Below are positions 1 to 9,290 of a DNA stretch of 64,000 bases, in pieces. Both the position numbers and the translations under genes were made by a program. The notes under the pieces were generated by a model. The model was given only the letters and a program-made list of their open reading frames with translations. It did no database searches and had not been told where the DNA came from. Numbering within the stretch: the stretch's first letter is position 1; each line of letters starts with the position of its first letter. The DNA lies in the NCBI GenBank assembly GCA_963710355.1, contig CAVPZU010000003.1:372001-436000 (forward strand), in the 5' to 3' direction. Source of the DNA: Fen-1359 sp963710355. Its GTDB lineage: Bacteria; Planctomycetota; Phycisphaerae; Sedimentisphaerales; Anaerobacaceae.

Positions 1-2
1 AG

Positions 3-896
3 ATTGAGTGCGCAGTCAACGGTCTCGGCGAGCGGGCGGGAAATGCCGCTCTCGAAGAAATCGTTATGGCCATACATACGAGGGCAGACTTTTTCTCGAA
101 GACAGCAGACAGAACCAAACTTTTGAATATAAATACGAAGGAGATTTTCCGCACCAGCCAGCTCGTCTCGAGACTGACCGGCTTTTTGATTCCGCCCAAC
201 AAGGCTATCGTCGGCGCAAACGCCTTCGCTCACGAATCGGGCGTTCACGTTGACGGCGTGCTGAAGGAAAAAAGCACCTACGAGATTATGAAGCCGGAAA
301 CTATCGGCCTGGCAGGTTCGCGTATGGTGCTTGGAAGACACACAGGCAGGCACGGCTTTTCGGCAAGATGTAAACAGTTAGGCTTTAAATTGTCGGCAGA
401 CGAGCTTGAGCAGGCCTATCAGCGGTTTCTCGATATAGCAGATAAGAAAAAGGAAGTATTCGACGACGACATCGCCGCAATCATCAATGATGAAATCCAC
501 ATCGTCGTCGAGCAGACATACCAGCTTTTGTATCTGCACGTATCGAGCGAGACGGGGACTTTGCCGACCGCCAGCGTGAAAATCCAGACAAAAGACGGCA
601 TAAAGCTCGCTGCTGCCTTTGGCGACGGGCAAGTCGATGCCGCTTATGAAGCCATAAGAGAGGCAATAGGCCTCTCGCCAAAATTAGAAAGCTATTCGAT
701 AAATGCCGTCACAGGCGGCAAGGAAGCGCTCGGCGAAGCAACCGTAAAAATTACCGAAGACGGCATAACATTTGTCGGCAGAGGAATCTCCACCGACATC
801 ATCGAGGCCAGTGCCAAGGCCTACGTCGATGCCATAAATCGGATGGTATCGACAAAAAAGGAAAAGGAAAAAACAGATATTGCTGACAAGATATAA
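3..896 (+). CDS. leuA: 2-isopropylmalate synthase, 5'-truncated by the window
   Basis: Condenses acetyl-CoA with 2-oxoisovalerate, the first committed step of leucine synthesis. The frame is open from base 3 and begins inside the catalytic TIM barrel (NGLGERAGNAALEE), so about 297 C-terminal residues are visible of roughly 510 usual for the family. Next come HESGVHVDG and LGRHTGRHGF, the barrel end and communication region. The last ~120 residues form the LeuA regulatory domain (YQLLYLHVSSETGTLPTASV, then FVGRGISTDIIEASA), which binds leucine for feedback inhibition, so allosteric control is expected. leuC begins 18 bases downstream on the same strand, making this the head of a leu operon. 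The true start lies outside the window. Confidence 0.96.
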   Translation: MECAVNGLGERAGNAALEEIVMAIHTRADFFSKTADRTKLLNINTKEIFRTSQLVSRLTGFLIPPNKAIVGANAFAHESGVHVDGVLKEKSTYEIMKPETIGLAGSRMVLGRHTGRHGFSARCKQLGFKLSADELEQAYQRFLDIADKKKEVFDDDIAAIINDEIHIVVEQTYQLLYLHVSSETGTLPTASVKIQTKDGIKLAAAFGDGQVDAAYEAIREAIGLSPKLESYSINAVTGGKEALGEATVKITEDGITFVGRGISTDIIEASAKAYVDAINRMVSTKKEKEKTDIADKI

Positions 897-914
897 AATG
901 AAAAGGTTACTTCA

Positions 915-2177
915 ATGCCAATGACAATTACTGAAAAGATATTAGCTAAAGCTGCGGGACTCAAAGAAGTCACCCCGGGGCAATTGGTTGATGCGAAGAT
1001 TGATATTGTGATGTGCCACGATGTCACAACACCGGCAGCGATATCAATGCTCGCTGAACACGGAATCGATAAGGTCTTCGATGCGGAAAAGATTATTGTC
1101 ACGCCCGACCATTTTCAGCCGGCCAAAGACATCGCCAGCGCGGAACTCCACAAAAGGTTAGACCAGTGGGCAAGGCGGCACAAAATAAAATACTATTACA
1201 GGATAGGCAAAGCGGGCGTCTGCCACGCACTACTTCCCGAACAGGGCCACATCAGGCCGGGCGAAGCAATAGTCGGCGGCGACTCACATACCTGCACCTA
1301 CGGCGCATTCGCAGCCTTTTCAACCGGCATCGGCTCAACCGATTTAGCGGCGGCAATCGCAACAGGCAAACTCTGGTTCAAGGTGCCGCCCTCTATGAAA
1401 TTTGTCCTCAACGGCAAACTGCCGAAAGGCATCTACAGCAAGGATTGTATCCTCGCAGTCATCGCCCGTATCGGCGTCGACGGCGCATTATATAAGGCTA
1501 TGGAATTTGTCGGGCCTGCCCTTGCCGATATGTCGATGGAGGCCCGGATGACCATAACCAATATGGCGATTGAAGCCGGCGCTAAAAACGGCATCATCGG
1601 CTTTGACAAGACAACCAAAAAATATCTCGATGAGCATCTTAAGGACAAAAAGCCTTACACCGTTTTTGAATCCGACAAAGACGCAAGGTATGAAGCGGTC
1701 TATGAATTTGACTGTTCAAAATTAGAGCCAATAGTGGCGCTTCCGCACCTGCCGAGCAACGCCGTGCCGATTACAGATTGTGCCGGAAAAACAATGGACC
1801 AGGCTTATATCGGAAGCTGCACTAACGGCCGAATCGAGGATTTGAGAATCGCTGCAAAAATCCTAAAAGGCAAACAGGTCGCAATCCGCACCCTCATCGT
1901 GCCGGCAACGCCTTCCATCTGGAAGCAGGCCAATGACGAGGGTCTGTTCGACATCTTTTACGATGCCGGCTGTGTAATCGCTGCGCCCACCTGCGGTGCG
2001 TGTCTCGGCGGCTTTATGGGCATCCTCGCTTCCGGCGAGCGGTGCGTAAGCACTACAAACAGAAACTTTGTCGGCAGGATGGGTCATCCGAAAAGCGAGG
2101 TCTATCTTGCCAGCCCCGCCACCGCCGCTGCAAGCGCCATAGAAGGAAAATTAACAGATGCAAGAAAATATCTGTAG
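915..2177 (+). CDS. leuC: 3-isopropylmalate dehydratase large subunit
   Basis: Large subunit of isopropylmalate isomerase, which interconverts 2- and 3-isopropylmalate through an [4Fe-4S] cluster. The 420-residue length marks the short (archaeal/thermophile-like, homoaconitase-related) LeuC class rather than the ~470-residue enterobacterial class. Aconitase motifs are present: GGDSHTCTYGAF near residue 117, YIGSCTNGR near 300 and PTCGACLGG near 360, supplying the cluster cysteines. The first ATG is taken; a second in-frame ATG lies two codons later and could be the real start. It follows leuA closely and precedes leuD after a 108-base AT-rich gap that resembles the dispersed TTTTTAATTTT-type intergenic repeats. 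Confidence 0.96.
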   Translation: MPMTITEKILAKAAGLKEVTPGQLVDAKIDIVMCHDVTTPAAISMLAEHGIDKVFDAEKIIVTPDHFQPAKDIASAELHKRLDQWARRHKIKYYYRIGKAGVCHALLPEQGHIRPGEAIVGGDSHTCTYGAFAAFSTGIGSTDLAAAIATGKLWFKVPPSMKFVLNGKLPKGIYSKDCILAVIARIGVDGALYKAMEFVGPALADMSMEARMTITNMAIEAGAKNGIIGFDKTTKKYLDEHLKDKKPYTVFESDKDARYEAVYEFDCSKLEPIVALPHLPSNAVPITDCAGKTMDQAYIGSCTNGRIEDLRIAAKILKGKQVAIRTLIVPATPSIWKQANDEGLFDIFYDAGCVIAAPTCGACLGGFMGILASGERCVSTTNRNFVGRMGHPKSEVYLASPATAAASAIEGKLTDARKYL

Positions 2178-2285
2178 GGAAATCAAATATCAAAATGTAA
2201 AATGACAAAACAAAATTAAAAATTTTTGGATTTTAATATGTCATTTTGATTTTTGCATTATGATTTTTAATTTAAGGAGTAATAA

Positions 2286-2762
2286 ATGCCAAAGGCTTAT
2301 GGTTACAAACGCGACCATATAAATACAGATGAGATTATCCCTGCTCGTTATCTCAATACCGACAAAGAGAAGACACTGGCAGAGCACTGTCTGGAAAACC
2401 TCGACAAAGACTTCGTCAAAAAGGTAAAACCCGGTGACATCATCGTTGCAGGCAAGGATTTCGGCTGCGGCTCATCACGCGAGCACGCCGTCTGGGCTAT
2501 CAGAGGCGCAGGCGTCCAGACCGTCATTGCAAAATCATTTGCCCGAATCTTTTATCGCAACGCAATCAATTGCGGCTTTTACATCATCGAATCTACCGAC
2601 GCTGTTGATAAAATCAGTGACGGCGACCAGATTGAAATCGACTATAAAAAAGGTATAATCAAAAATGTAACCAGTGGAAAAGAAATAAAATTCAATCCCA
2701 TGCCGGATTTTGCTGTCGAAATAATTGACGCCGGCGGGCTGCTGAATCATATAAAAAAATAA
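2286..2762 (+). CDS. leuD: 3-isopropylmalate dehydratase small subunit
   Basis: Swivel domain subunit of isopropylmalate isomerase, partner of the preceding leuC. The 158-residue length fits the short LeuD2 type that pairs with 420-residue LeuC. The signature GKDFGCGSSREHA is near residue 56 and the YKRDHINTDEIIPARYL substrate segment is at the N-terminus. A good ribosome binding site (AAGGAG) stands 7 bases before the ATG. The next gene, a DNA methyltransferase, begins only 16 bases after the stop, so the two are probably co-transcribed. Confidence 0.96.
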   Translation: MPKAYGYKRDHINTDEIIPARYLNTDKEKTLAEHCLENLDKDFVKKVKPGDIIVAGKDFGCGSSREHAVWAIRGAGVQTVIAKSFARIFYRNAINCGFYIIESTDAVDKISDGDQIEIDYKKGIIKNVTSGKEIKFNPMPDFAVEIIDAGGLLNHIKK

Positions 2763-2778
2763 AATATGAAAATTAAAA

Positions 2779-3747
2779 ATGAAAAACAGGGCTGAAAGAA
2801 ACAAGACAATCTATTTATCGCCGCAGGAGACAGGCCATTATTCAAAAAGGTTGTTGCGGCTCGATAAGCCTGTAAACATTAAGCAAACTCTCAACAGGAC
2901 TATCTGTCAGGATATGCTCTCGGCGATTCCCTTTCTGCCTGACAAATTTATTGACCTGCTGTTTATCGACCCGCCATACAATCTCGATAAGGAATTCAAC
3001 GGACGAAACTTCAAAAAACAGCAACAGGCAGGCTATTTTGAATTTCTCGAAACTTATATTCGTCCTTTGCTCCGGCTTTTAAAAGAGACAGCGTCAGTTT
3101 ATATCTGCTCAGACTGGAACAGCTGCGGGGCGGTTCAGCTTTTTGCAGAAAAGAATCTTATTATCCGAAACCGCATCACCTGGGAGCGAGAAAAGGGCAG
3201 AGGTGCAAAGTCCAACTGGAAAAACTGCAGCGAAGACATCTGGTTTTGCACCGTAAGTGATAAATATACCTTCAATGTCGAAGCAGTCAAACTTAAACGC
3301 AGGGTAATAGCGCCTTATACTGTCGATAATCAGCCGAAGGATTGGCAAAGAGAATCGCAAGGCGATTTCAGATTGACGCATCCATCGAATTTATGGACTG
3401 ATTTGACGGTTCCCTTCTGGTCGATGCCGGAAAACACCGACCACCCGACACAAAAACCGGAAAAGCTCATCGCAAAAATTATTCTGGCAAGTTCCAACGA
3501 AGGTGATATTACACTCGACCCGTTCTTGGGTTCCGGCACAACCTCGGTCGTTGCAAAAAAGTTAGGCAGAAGTTATGTCGGCATTGAAATCGATGAAACT
3601 TACTGCTGCCTTGCTGAAAAACGTCTTGAATCAGCCGAACTTGACCGTAATATACAGGGCTATTCTGACGGCGTCTTCTGGGAAAGAAATACAAAGCCAG
3701 TCCGCCTTCGGCGGATTGAAAATTTTGTAATAAATGGAAGGAAATGA
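2779..3747 (+). CDS. beta-class DNA methyltransferase inside the leu operon
   Basis: A 322-residue S-adenosylmethionine-dependent DNA amino-methyltransferase. Motif IV, FIDPPYNL, is at residues ~62-69 and the AdoMet-binding motif I, LDPFLGSGTT, follows near residue 246; this order (IV before I) is the beta class. HPTQKP, usual just before motif I in such enzymes, is also present. DPPY fits N6-adenine methylation, but target base and site cannot be read from sequence. No restriction enzyme is adjacent, so it looks like an orphan or regulatory methylase. It lies 16 bases after leuD and 4 bases before leuB, fully embedded in the leucine operon. The C-terminal tail is partly encoded by the TCCGCC/GGCGGA palindrome at 3701-3715. 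Confidence 0.88.
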   Translation: MKNRAERNKTIYLSPQETGHYSKRLLRLDKPVNIKQTLNRTICQDMLSAIPFLPDKFIDLLFIDPPYNLDKEFNGRNFKKQQQAGYFEFLETYIRPLLRLLKETASVYICSDWNSCGAVQLFAEKNLIIRNRITWEREKGRGAKSNWKNCSEDIWFCTVSDKYTFNVEAVKLKRRVIAPYTVDNQPKDWQRESQGDFRLTHPSNLWTDLTVPFWSMPENTDHPTQKPEKLIAKIILASSNEGDITLDPFLGSGTTSVVAKKLGRSYVGIEIDETYCCLAEKRLESAELDRNIQGYSDGVFWERNTKPVRLRRIENFVINGRK

Positions 3748-3751
3748 CTGA

Positions 3752-4838
3752 ATGAAGACTTACAAGATTGCCGTAATACCCGGCGACGGCACCGGGCCGG
3801 AAGTGACTGTCGAAGCGGTAAAGGTCTTAAAGGCTGCTGCTGACAAATTCAAATTCAAAGTGAACCTGACCGATTTCGATTTCGGAGGCGTTAGATATAA
3901 ACGAACAGGCGAGGCGCTGCCTGATGGGGCTGTCGAGGAACTGAAAAAGTTCGATGCTATACTTCTCGGGGCTGTAGGCCATCCCGATGTTGCGCCGGGA
4001 ATCCTCGAAAAAGGAATCCTGCTCAAACTTCGGTTCGACCTCGACCAATATATAAATTTAAGGCCTGTAAAACTTTTCCCGGGCGTCGAGTGTCCGCTAA
4101 AGGACAAAGGGCCCGAGCATATCGATTACGTAGTCGTCCGCGAAAATACTGGCGACCTCTACACCGGCGTTGGCGGCTTTTCAATGAAAGGGACGGCCAA
4201 CGAGGTAGCGGTGCAGGCAGCCGTCTATAACCGCTTCCAGGTCGATAGATGCCTGCGATACGCCTTCGAATATGCAAAGAAAAAAGGCAAAAAGGCTCGC
4301 GGCGTCGGAGCGAACAATACCCTTGCGCTGGTCGGCAAGACAAATGTCCTCACCTTCATTTACGACCTGTGGGAAAGGGCTTTTCACGAAATGGGTGATA
4401 AATATTATCCTGATATTAAAAGGGAATACTATCACGTCGATGCCTGCTGTATGTGGATGGTCAAAAATCCGGAATGGTTCGACGTTCTGGTGACAGGCAA
4501 TATGTTCGGCGACATCATCACCGACCTCGGCGCAATAACGCAGGGCGGAATGGGCATCGCCGCGGGCGGCAATATCAACCCCGAAGGTGTCAGTATGTTT
4601 GAGCCTATCGGCGGTTCGGCTCCAAAATATACAGGCCAAGGCGTAATCAATCCGCTGGCGGCAATCTGTGCTGCGCAAATGATGCTCGAAACGCTCGGCG
4701 AAGAGTCGGCTGCCAAAAAAATCGAGGACGCCGTAAAGTTTGTTACCGGCAAACAAATTAAAATCTCTCGCCGCAGGAAAAATGGGTTATTCGACAAGCC
4801 ATGTCGGCAACCTTGTCGCTGAAAAAGTAGCCGATTAA
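3752..4838 (+). CDS. leuB: 3-isopropylmalate dehydrogenase (frameshift near 3' end)
   Basis: NAD-dependent oxidative decarboxylation of 3-isopropylmalate in leucine synthesis. Starts MKTYKIAVIPGDGTGPEV; the family signature near the C-terminus (NMFGDIITDLGA, then EPIGGSAPKY) is intact. The frame opened at 3752 would end at 4822 with an unrelated tail. One frame over, from an AAAA run at 4760-4763, the sequence continues as SLAAGKMGYSTSHVGN to a stop at 4836-4838, exactly the expected ending. The coordinates give the reconstructed 361-residue gene, assuming one extra A in the run. Most likely a sequencing indel; a true recent mutation would give a damaged C-terminus. It closes the leu operon. 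Confidence 0.92.
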
Positions 4839-4858
4839 AAAAAACTTAAAAAAGCTTT

Positions 4859-4916
4859 CCCGCACCTCAAAAACTTCAAGTGCGGGGTTCCTCAATTTAG
4901 ATTTTTTGTTTTTATC
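4859..4916 (+). terminator. possible leu operon terminator
   Basis: CCCGCAC (4859-4865) can pair with GTGCGGG (4880-4886) around a 14-base loop. T-rich tracts follow at 4902-4913, about 15 bases after the stem, so this is a weak match to an intrinsic terminator. It sits 20 bases after the reconstructed leuB stop. Confidence 0.45.
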
Positions 4917-4947
4917 TTTGCTTTGTAGAAAAGTAACCAACTTATTT

Positions 4948-4974
4948 GTCATACCTGCGAAAGCAGGTATCCAG
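4948..4974. repeat. short palindromic repeat of the GTCATnCC...GGnATCCAG type, copy 1
   Basis: ATACCTGCGAAAGCAGGTAT is a near-perfect palindrome with 5' GTC and 3' CCAG extensions. A second copy with a different stem sequence but the same frame of conserved ends is at 11695-11721. Covariation of the stem (ACCTGC/GCAGGT against TCCCGC/GCGGGA) suggests structure rather than coding sequence is conserved. Confidence 0.7.
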
Positions 4975-5073
4975 AAATTAAAAAATCAAATCTCAAATGT
5001 CAAAATTGAGGAAGTCGTCCGCCACAGGCGGACTCCGCAATTTTTAATTTTGATTTTTAATTTTGATTTTTGT
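4975..5073. repeat. AT-rich element with central GTCCGCC/GGCGGAC palindrome, copy 1
   Basis: Left arm AATCAAATCTCAAATGTC and right arm TTTTAATTTTGATTTTT flank TTGAGGAAGTCGTCCGCC-ACA-GGCGGACTCCGCAA. A near-identical element lies at 61521-61618 between argB and argD. Degenerate relatives of the AT-rich arms occur before leuD (about 2189-2275) and upstream of argS (about 13821-13880). Confidence 0.75.
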
Positions 5074-6410
5074 TTAGAAGTGTCTCTCAACAAAGCCAGT
5101 ATCTATCTTGTTTTTGACGAAAAGATTGTGCGAAAGAATCGCCTGACAGGCAGGAATTGTTGTCTTTATCGGCTCAATAACAAATTCTGTCAAAGCCCTT
5201 TTCATCGTTGCAATCGTCTCCTCGCGGGTTGGCCTGTGAACTATCAGCTTGGCAATCATCGAATCGTAATTGGACGGCACGGTATAGCCCTGATAGACGT
5301 GCGTATCGACCCTGACGCCCGGGCCGCCGGGCTGAATATACCGCTCAATCCTGCCGGGTGAGGGCGAAAAATTATTCGCAGCATCCTCGGCATTGATTCG
5401 GCACTCCATCGCAACGCCGTTATGCGAAATGTCCCGCTGTTCAAATTTGATTCTCTCCCCTGCCGCCACTTTAATCTGCAACTGTATCAAATCAATCCCC
5501 GTAACCATTTCCGTCACGGGATGCTCGACCTGAATCCGCCTGTTGACCTCCATAAAATAAAAATTTTTCTTTTTATCCAGCAGGAACTCGACTGTCGCCG
5601 CGCCATCATACCGTGCCTCCTCAATAATTCTTATCGCTGCGGTGCAAAGCTCCTCGCGTTTTCGCTCGTCAAGAACAGGACAGGGCGACTCCTCAATCAT
5701 TTTCTGATGCCGTCTCTGAATGGAACAATCCCTTTCATAAAAATGCAGGACCTTACCGGCCTTGTCGGCCAGTATCTGCACCTCGACGTGCCGCGGCTCG
5801 ATGATATATTTTTCCAGATAAACGGTGCTGTTTCCGAAAGCGACTTCCGCCTCGCTGCGGGCGGCATCAAATCCCTGACGCAGGCTCGCCTCGTTGTGCG
5901 CCAGTCTCATTCCCGCCCGCCCCCGCCCGCCGCTGCTTTTATTATCACAGGATACCCGATTTGGCCGGCAAGATTGAGCGCCTCCTCAATTGTCTGGACA
6001 ACTCCTTCTGAGCCGGGTACAATAGGCACATCCGCCTTCTGTGCAAGCTTACGCGCCTCGGCCTTGTCGCCCAGCATCTTCATCGCCTCTAACGGCGGCC
6101 CAATAAACTCCACGCCGCAGTCCCGGCATATCTGGGCAAACTCCATATTCTCCGACAGAAAACCATAGCCCGGATGAATCGCATCCGCATCGGCAACCTC
6201 GGCGGCGCTGATAATCCTGGCAATATTCAGATAGCTCTCCGCCGGGTCAGCAGGCCCGATACAAATCGCCCCATCCGCCTGTTTAAGATACGCCGCCTCT
6301 CTGTCGGCCTCCGAATATACCACTACCGCCTCGATGCCAAGCTCGTGACAGGCCCGTATCACTCGTAATGCTATCTCGCCTCGATTTGCTATCAGAATTT
6401 TTGAAAACAT
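5074..6410 (-). CDS. accC: acetyl-CoA carboxylase biotin carboxylase subunit (frameshifted)
   Basis: ATP-dependent carboxylation of biotin on AccB, first half-reaction of fatty acid synthesis. The N-terminal frame (MFSKILIANRGEIALRVI) stops at 5907 right after AAAGGGGRE, and the next frame opens with MRLAHNEASLRQGF. Together they give the family text KAAAGGGGRGMR, the ATP-grasp glycine-rich loop, if one G is restored at about 5909-5913 in a G-rich run. Downstream are HVEVQILADK, the RDCSIQRRHQK segment and MEVNRRIQVEHPVTE. Reconstructed length is about 445 residues, normal for AccC. A break in this indispensable gene is best explained by a sequencing deletion. accB lies immediately upstream, in the usual accB-accC order. 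Confidence 0.93.
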
Positions 6411-6463
6411 CTCTCGAACAAAACCTCTTTAAGTTAGTTTTGAGTTTTAAGTTTTTAGTTTTC

Positions 6464-6952
6464 TTATTCCGGCCTGATTTTGAAAAGGGGCTGGCCGAAT
6501 TCTACTGCCTGGCCGTTCTTCACCAGCACCTCTACAATCGTCCCGCCCATCTCCGCCTTTATCTCGTTCATCACCTTCATTGCCTCAATGATACAAACAA
6601 CCATTTGCGGCTCAACTTTGGAACCGACCTCAACGAATGGCGGCGAATCAGGACTCGGCGTCGCATAAAAGGTGCCGACCAAAGGCGATTTTATAACCTC
6701 CAACCCGCCATCAGTTCCGCCTGCCTGCGCCTGACCAGCCGGCACAGGCACTGCAACGGGATGACCTGCCACAACTCCAAGAGGTGAATGAATAACCGGT
6801 ATCGGCGATACCGAACCCTGCGGCTGGACACGTTTGAGAAAAATCTTGTCCTCTCCCTGCTTTATCTCAATCTCAACAAGGTCGTTAGCCTTCATTATCT
6901 CAAGCAATTTTTCGATTCTCGCTGTATCAAATTCGATTTCCTTTCGCCCCAT
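6464..6952 (-). CDS. accB: biotin carboxyl carrier protein of acetyl-CoA carboxylase
   Basis: Carries the biotin that AccC carboxylates. The C-terminal biotinyl domain contains EAMKVMNEI with the acceptor lysine at residue ~126 of a 162-residue protein. The N-terminal ~45 residues form the usual helical segment, followed by a flexible Pro/Gly/Ala linker (about residues 45-85). I prefer the ATG at 6952 (MGRKEIEFDTARI); a frame-compatible ATG 30 bases upstream would add ten residues unlike the family. GGAAG stands just upstream of the preferred start. accC follows after 53 bases. Confidence 0.95.
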   Translation of the reverse strand: MGRKEIEFDTARIEKLLEIMKANDLVEIEIKQGEDKIFLKRVQPQGSVSPIPVIHSPLGVVAGHPVAVPVPAGQAQAGGTDGGLEVIKSPLVGTFYATPSPDSPPFVEVGSKVEPQMVVCIIEAMKVMNEIKAEMGGTIVEVLVKNGQAVEFGQPLFKIRPE

Positions 6953-6982
6953 CAGATCTTCCTTTCCCAATAACCTCCACAA

Positions 6983-7288
6983 TCAAAACAGACGCTATGA
7001 ACTTTTTTAATCAATTCAGGCCTTTAAATATAACGACTGACCTTCCCCATTGCAAACAATTTTGATTCCCCTGTACACCTTTCTTCCTTTACCCATCTTC
7101 CACATCCTTCCCATAGTCTCACAAAAATTGTTCGTTCTCGATTAGTGGATAGTGATTAGTGGTTCGTTGTAAGAGCAAATTCGTTAGTCTGGTGTCTTGA
7201 GTCTTGAGTCTGATGTCTGGGGTCTAAAAACTGATTACTGATGCTTGATGACTGATGACCTGCGAACCACCTTTACTCAGCAGAAGGT
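6983..7288. repeat. gene-free stretch with degenerate TGATTAGTGATT-like microrepeats
   Basis: No credible gene. From about 7139 to 7262 the DNA is built of imperfect short units (ATTAGTGGATAGTGATTAGTGG, then GTCTTGAGTCTTGAGTCTGATGTCT, then GATTACTGATGCTTGATGACTGATGACC, shown here in pieces under their natural order). Similar strings recur elsewhere in the window. The accB promoter should be on the minus strand in this interval but I see no clear hexamers. Confidence 0.5.
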
Positions 7289-8098
7289 CTATAGTATCTC
7301 AAGCCACACAGCCGTCACGTCATCAACCTCATTTGCGCTTGTCTGCTGGCTCTGCAATAAAAGATTAAACTGTTCGTTGAGCTGCTCTACCGGCAACGTT
7401 GCCAATTCGCAAAAGCTCTTCTCAAATACAAAACCTTCACGCTGGTCGAAATGACCAATCAAATACTCCACCCCGTCAGAATACAACAGCAGTTTATCCC
7501 CGCTCTGCAGCCGCACGGACTCCTGTTCAAATTCTGCGTCTTCAAACACGCCCAGCAAAGGCCCCTGCATCTGCAGCCTGCTGGGAACACCTGCCCTTAT
7601 AAGAACTGGAAACGGATGGCCGCCGCGAACTATCGTAAGCTCCAGCGTCTGGATATTCAAAAGACAATAGCAGCAGCTGGCAAACTGACCGCCCGACAGC
7701 TTCTGCTCGGCCATTTTCTGATTCAACGCCTTCAGGACATCCTGCGGCGAGTATATCCGATATTTGTTGCCCTCCGTCTGCCTCATCACCATTGCGTGCT
7801 TCAAAAATATCGTCAAGAGGGCCGCCGGCATCCCGTGGCCAACCACATCGGCCACATAAAAACCTATATGCTTCTCGTCGAGCCTTGCTACATCATAAAT
7901 ATCGCCGCTGACCACCTCGGCAGGCTGAAACGTCACCGCCCATCTGATTTTATCGCAGTCCGGCAGAAATTTAGGCAGAAAATCACGCTGCACCTGCCCT
8001 GCCAGCCGAAGCTGCTCGAACATCGTGATCTCAAAGACCTGCGAGTCCACAAAATTCTTCGGCATTCCCGTATCAATCTGCTGGGCTGGTGATGCCAT
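7289..8098 (-). CDS. RsbU/SpoIIE-type serine phosphatase
   Basis: A 269-residue PP2C-like phosphatase of the SpoIIE family, which usually dephosphorylates an anti-sigma-factor antagonist in a partner-switching pathway. Metal-binding and catalytic motifs are visible: VSGDIYDV near residue 64, VADVVGHGMPAALLT near 84, LLLYSDGV near 208 and EVDDVTAVWLEI at the C-terminus. About 35 residues precede the catalytic domain (QLRLAGQVQRDFLP is the usual entry helix), with no receiver, PAS or GAF sensor, so the input must come from another protein. No STAS antagonist or anti-sigma kinase gene is adjacent. ATG at 8098 with GGGAG 9 bases upstream. Confidence 0.88.
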   Translation of the reverse strand: MASPAQQIDTGMPKNFVDSQVFEITMFEQLRLAGQVQRDFLPKFLPDCDKIRWAVTFQPAEVVSGDIYDVARLDEKHIGFYVADVVGHGMPAALLTIFLKHAMVMRQTEGNKYRIYSPQDVLKALNQKMAEQKLSGGQFASCCYCLLNIQTLELTIVRGGHPFPVLIRAGVPSRLQMQGPLLGVFEDAEFEQESVRLQSGDKLLLYSDGVEYLIGHFDQREGFVFEKSFCELATLPVEQLNEQFNLLLQSQQTSANEVDDVTAVWLEIL

Positions 8099-8330
8099 TT
8101 ATTTGTCTCCCGAAAAACTTATATAAAAAACGCATTTTATGAGACATATTTCCTTACAATCACAATGTATCCAACGATGAGTTTAATCTTAAGCATCGGC
8201 ATCTTTACAAAGCCACTTTGCTCATTTTTTACTGTTATTTCGCAGCAAAGGCAGAAAAAATTGATTCTATGCGTATGTCGTTTCATTTAAGAGACCAATC
8301 TCATCTCTTGTGTAGTGCAGGAAAAATTAA

Positions 8331-8465
8331 ACCACAGATTGCACAGATTAACACAGATTCTTTGATTATTTAGTCAGCGTAATCTGTGAAAGCTCCGGTG
8401 TTGTTTCTCCGCCGAAGGTCCGCCTTCGGCGGACTTCCCCGTGTCTTTCGGGAAATCCGTGGTTG
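8331..8465. repeat. dispersed CACGGATT-type repeat with CTCCGGTGTTG core, partial copy
   Basis: Shares the core GAAAGCTCCGGTGTTGTTTC, the adjoining TCCGCC palindrome and TTCCCCGTGTCTTTCGGG with the larger element at 33943-34124. The flanks carry the ACCACAGATT...GGTTG periphery of the same family. It occupies the otherwise gene-free interval 8099-8567 between the phosphatase and the PLP protein; the rest of that interval shows nothing recognisable. Confidence 0.75.
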
Positions 8466-8567
8466 AAAAATCTTTGCGTTCCCTGCGGTGAGTTTGTCTC
8501 GGGTCCTAGTCTGTCGTCTGGAGTCTTCACCATGCTGTGCAGTTGGCACATCCCGCCGCAGGCAGGT

Positions 8568-9290
8568 TCACCCCGCAAAAATAGCCGAGCCTATCCGCAA
8601 TATAGTCGCCCCCTCCTCGACTGCAATCTCGTAATCCGAGCTCATCCCCATACTAAGCTCGGTGAACTGGCGTCCGACTATGCCCTCACCCTTCATCTCG
8701 GCAAACAGCTCCCTGACCCGCACAAAACACTCTCTAATCGTATCCGTATTCCGAGTCAGCGGAGCCATTGTCATCAGGCCCGCCAGTTTCAAGTTGCCAA
8801 GCGTAACAATCTGCTCAGCCAGATGTATCGCCGCCCCCACAGGCACACCAAACTTCTGGGGCTCCATCGAAGCATTTATCTGCAGCAGCACCTGCGGGCA
8901 CAGGTTCTCCCTGGCCGCTTCATTATTTATCTCCTCGGCCAGCCTCAGTGTATCAACAGAATGAATCATACAAACCACAGGAAGCACACCCCTTACCTTA
9001 TTTCTCTGCAGATGACCTATCATATGCCAGTTGACCTTCCTCGGCGTATTCGCATCGGTAGATGCCTTCGACAAAAATTCATCAACCTGCGCAACAACCT
9101 TCTTTAACTGCTGAACTCGGTTCTCTCCCAAATCGACACAGCCGAGGCGAATAACCTCTTCTATCGCCCCGATTTCAGCCGACTTCGTCACCACCACCAG
9201 CTTGATTTCCGCAGGGTCTCTGCCGGCCCTCGAACAGGCGGCATTTATGTTATCTTTTACACGCCTTAATCTTTCCGCAATCTTCGACAT
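8568..9290 (-). CDS. yggS: YggS-family pyridoxal phosphate homeostasis protein
   Basis: PLP-binding alanine-racemase-fold protein that buffers free pyridoxal 5'-phosphate in the cytoplasm. The PLP lysine is K36 in LVVVTKS. Other family blocks follow: LGENRVQQL, WHMIGHLQRNKV, IHSVDTLRLA and SMGMSSDYEIA. Length from the chosen ATG at 9290 (MSKIAERLRRVKDN) is 240 residues, typical; an upstream in-frame start would add eight residues (MFGLIAFN) not seen in the family. No cell-division cluster (sepF, yggT) is next to it, unlike in many bacteria. Terminates in the 8331-8567 repeat region. Confidence 0.93.
   Translation of the reverse strand: MSKIAERLRRVKDNINAACSRAGRDPAEIKLVVVTKSAEIGAIEEVIRLGCVDLGENRVQQLKKVVAQVDEFLSKASTDANTPRKVNWHMIGHLQRNKVRGVLPVVCMIHSVDTLRLAEEINNEAARENLCPQVLLQINASMEPQKFGVPVGAAIHLAEQIVTLGNLKLAGLMTMAPLTRNTDTIRECFVRVRELFAEMKGEGIVGRQFTELSMGMSSDYEIAVEEGATILRIGSAIFAG

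Noticed and set aside
4757..4838. Programmed frameshifting as explanation of the leuB break
   Set aside because: No slippery heptamer with downstream structure, and many unrelated genes show the same kind of break, so an assembly indel is simpler.
8463..9107. 214-codon plus-strand frame opposite yggS
   Set aside because: Antisense shadow of a clear YggS gene, with His/Arg/Leu-rich text and no family match.
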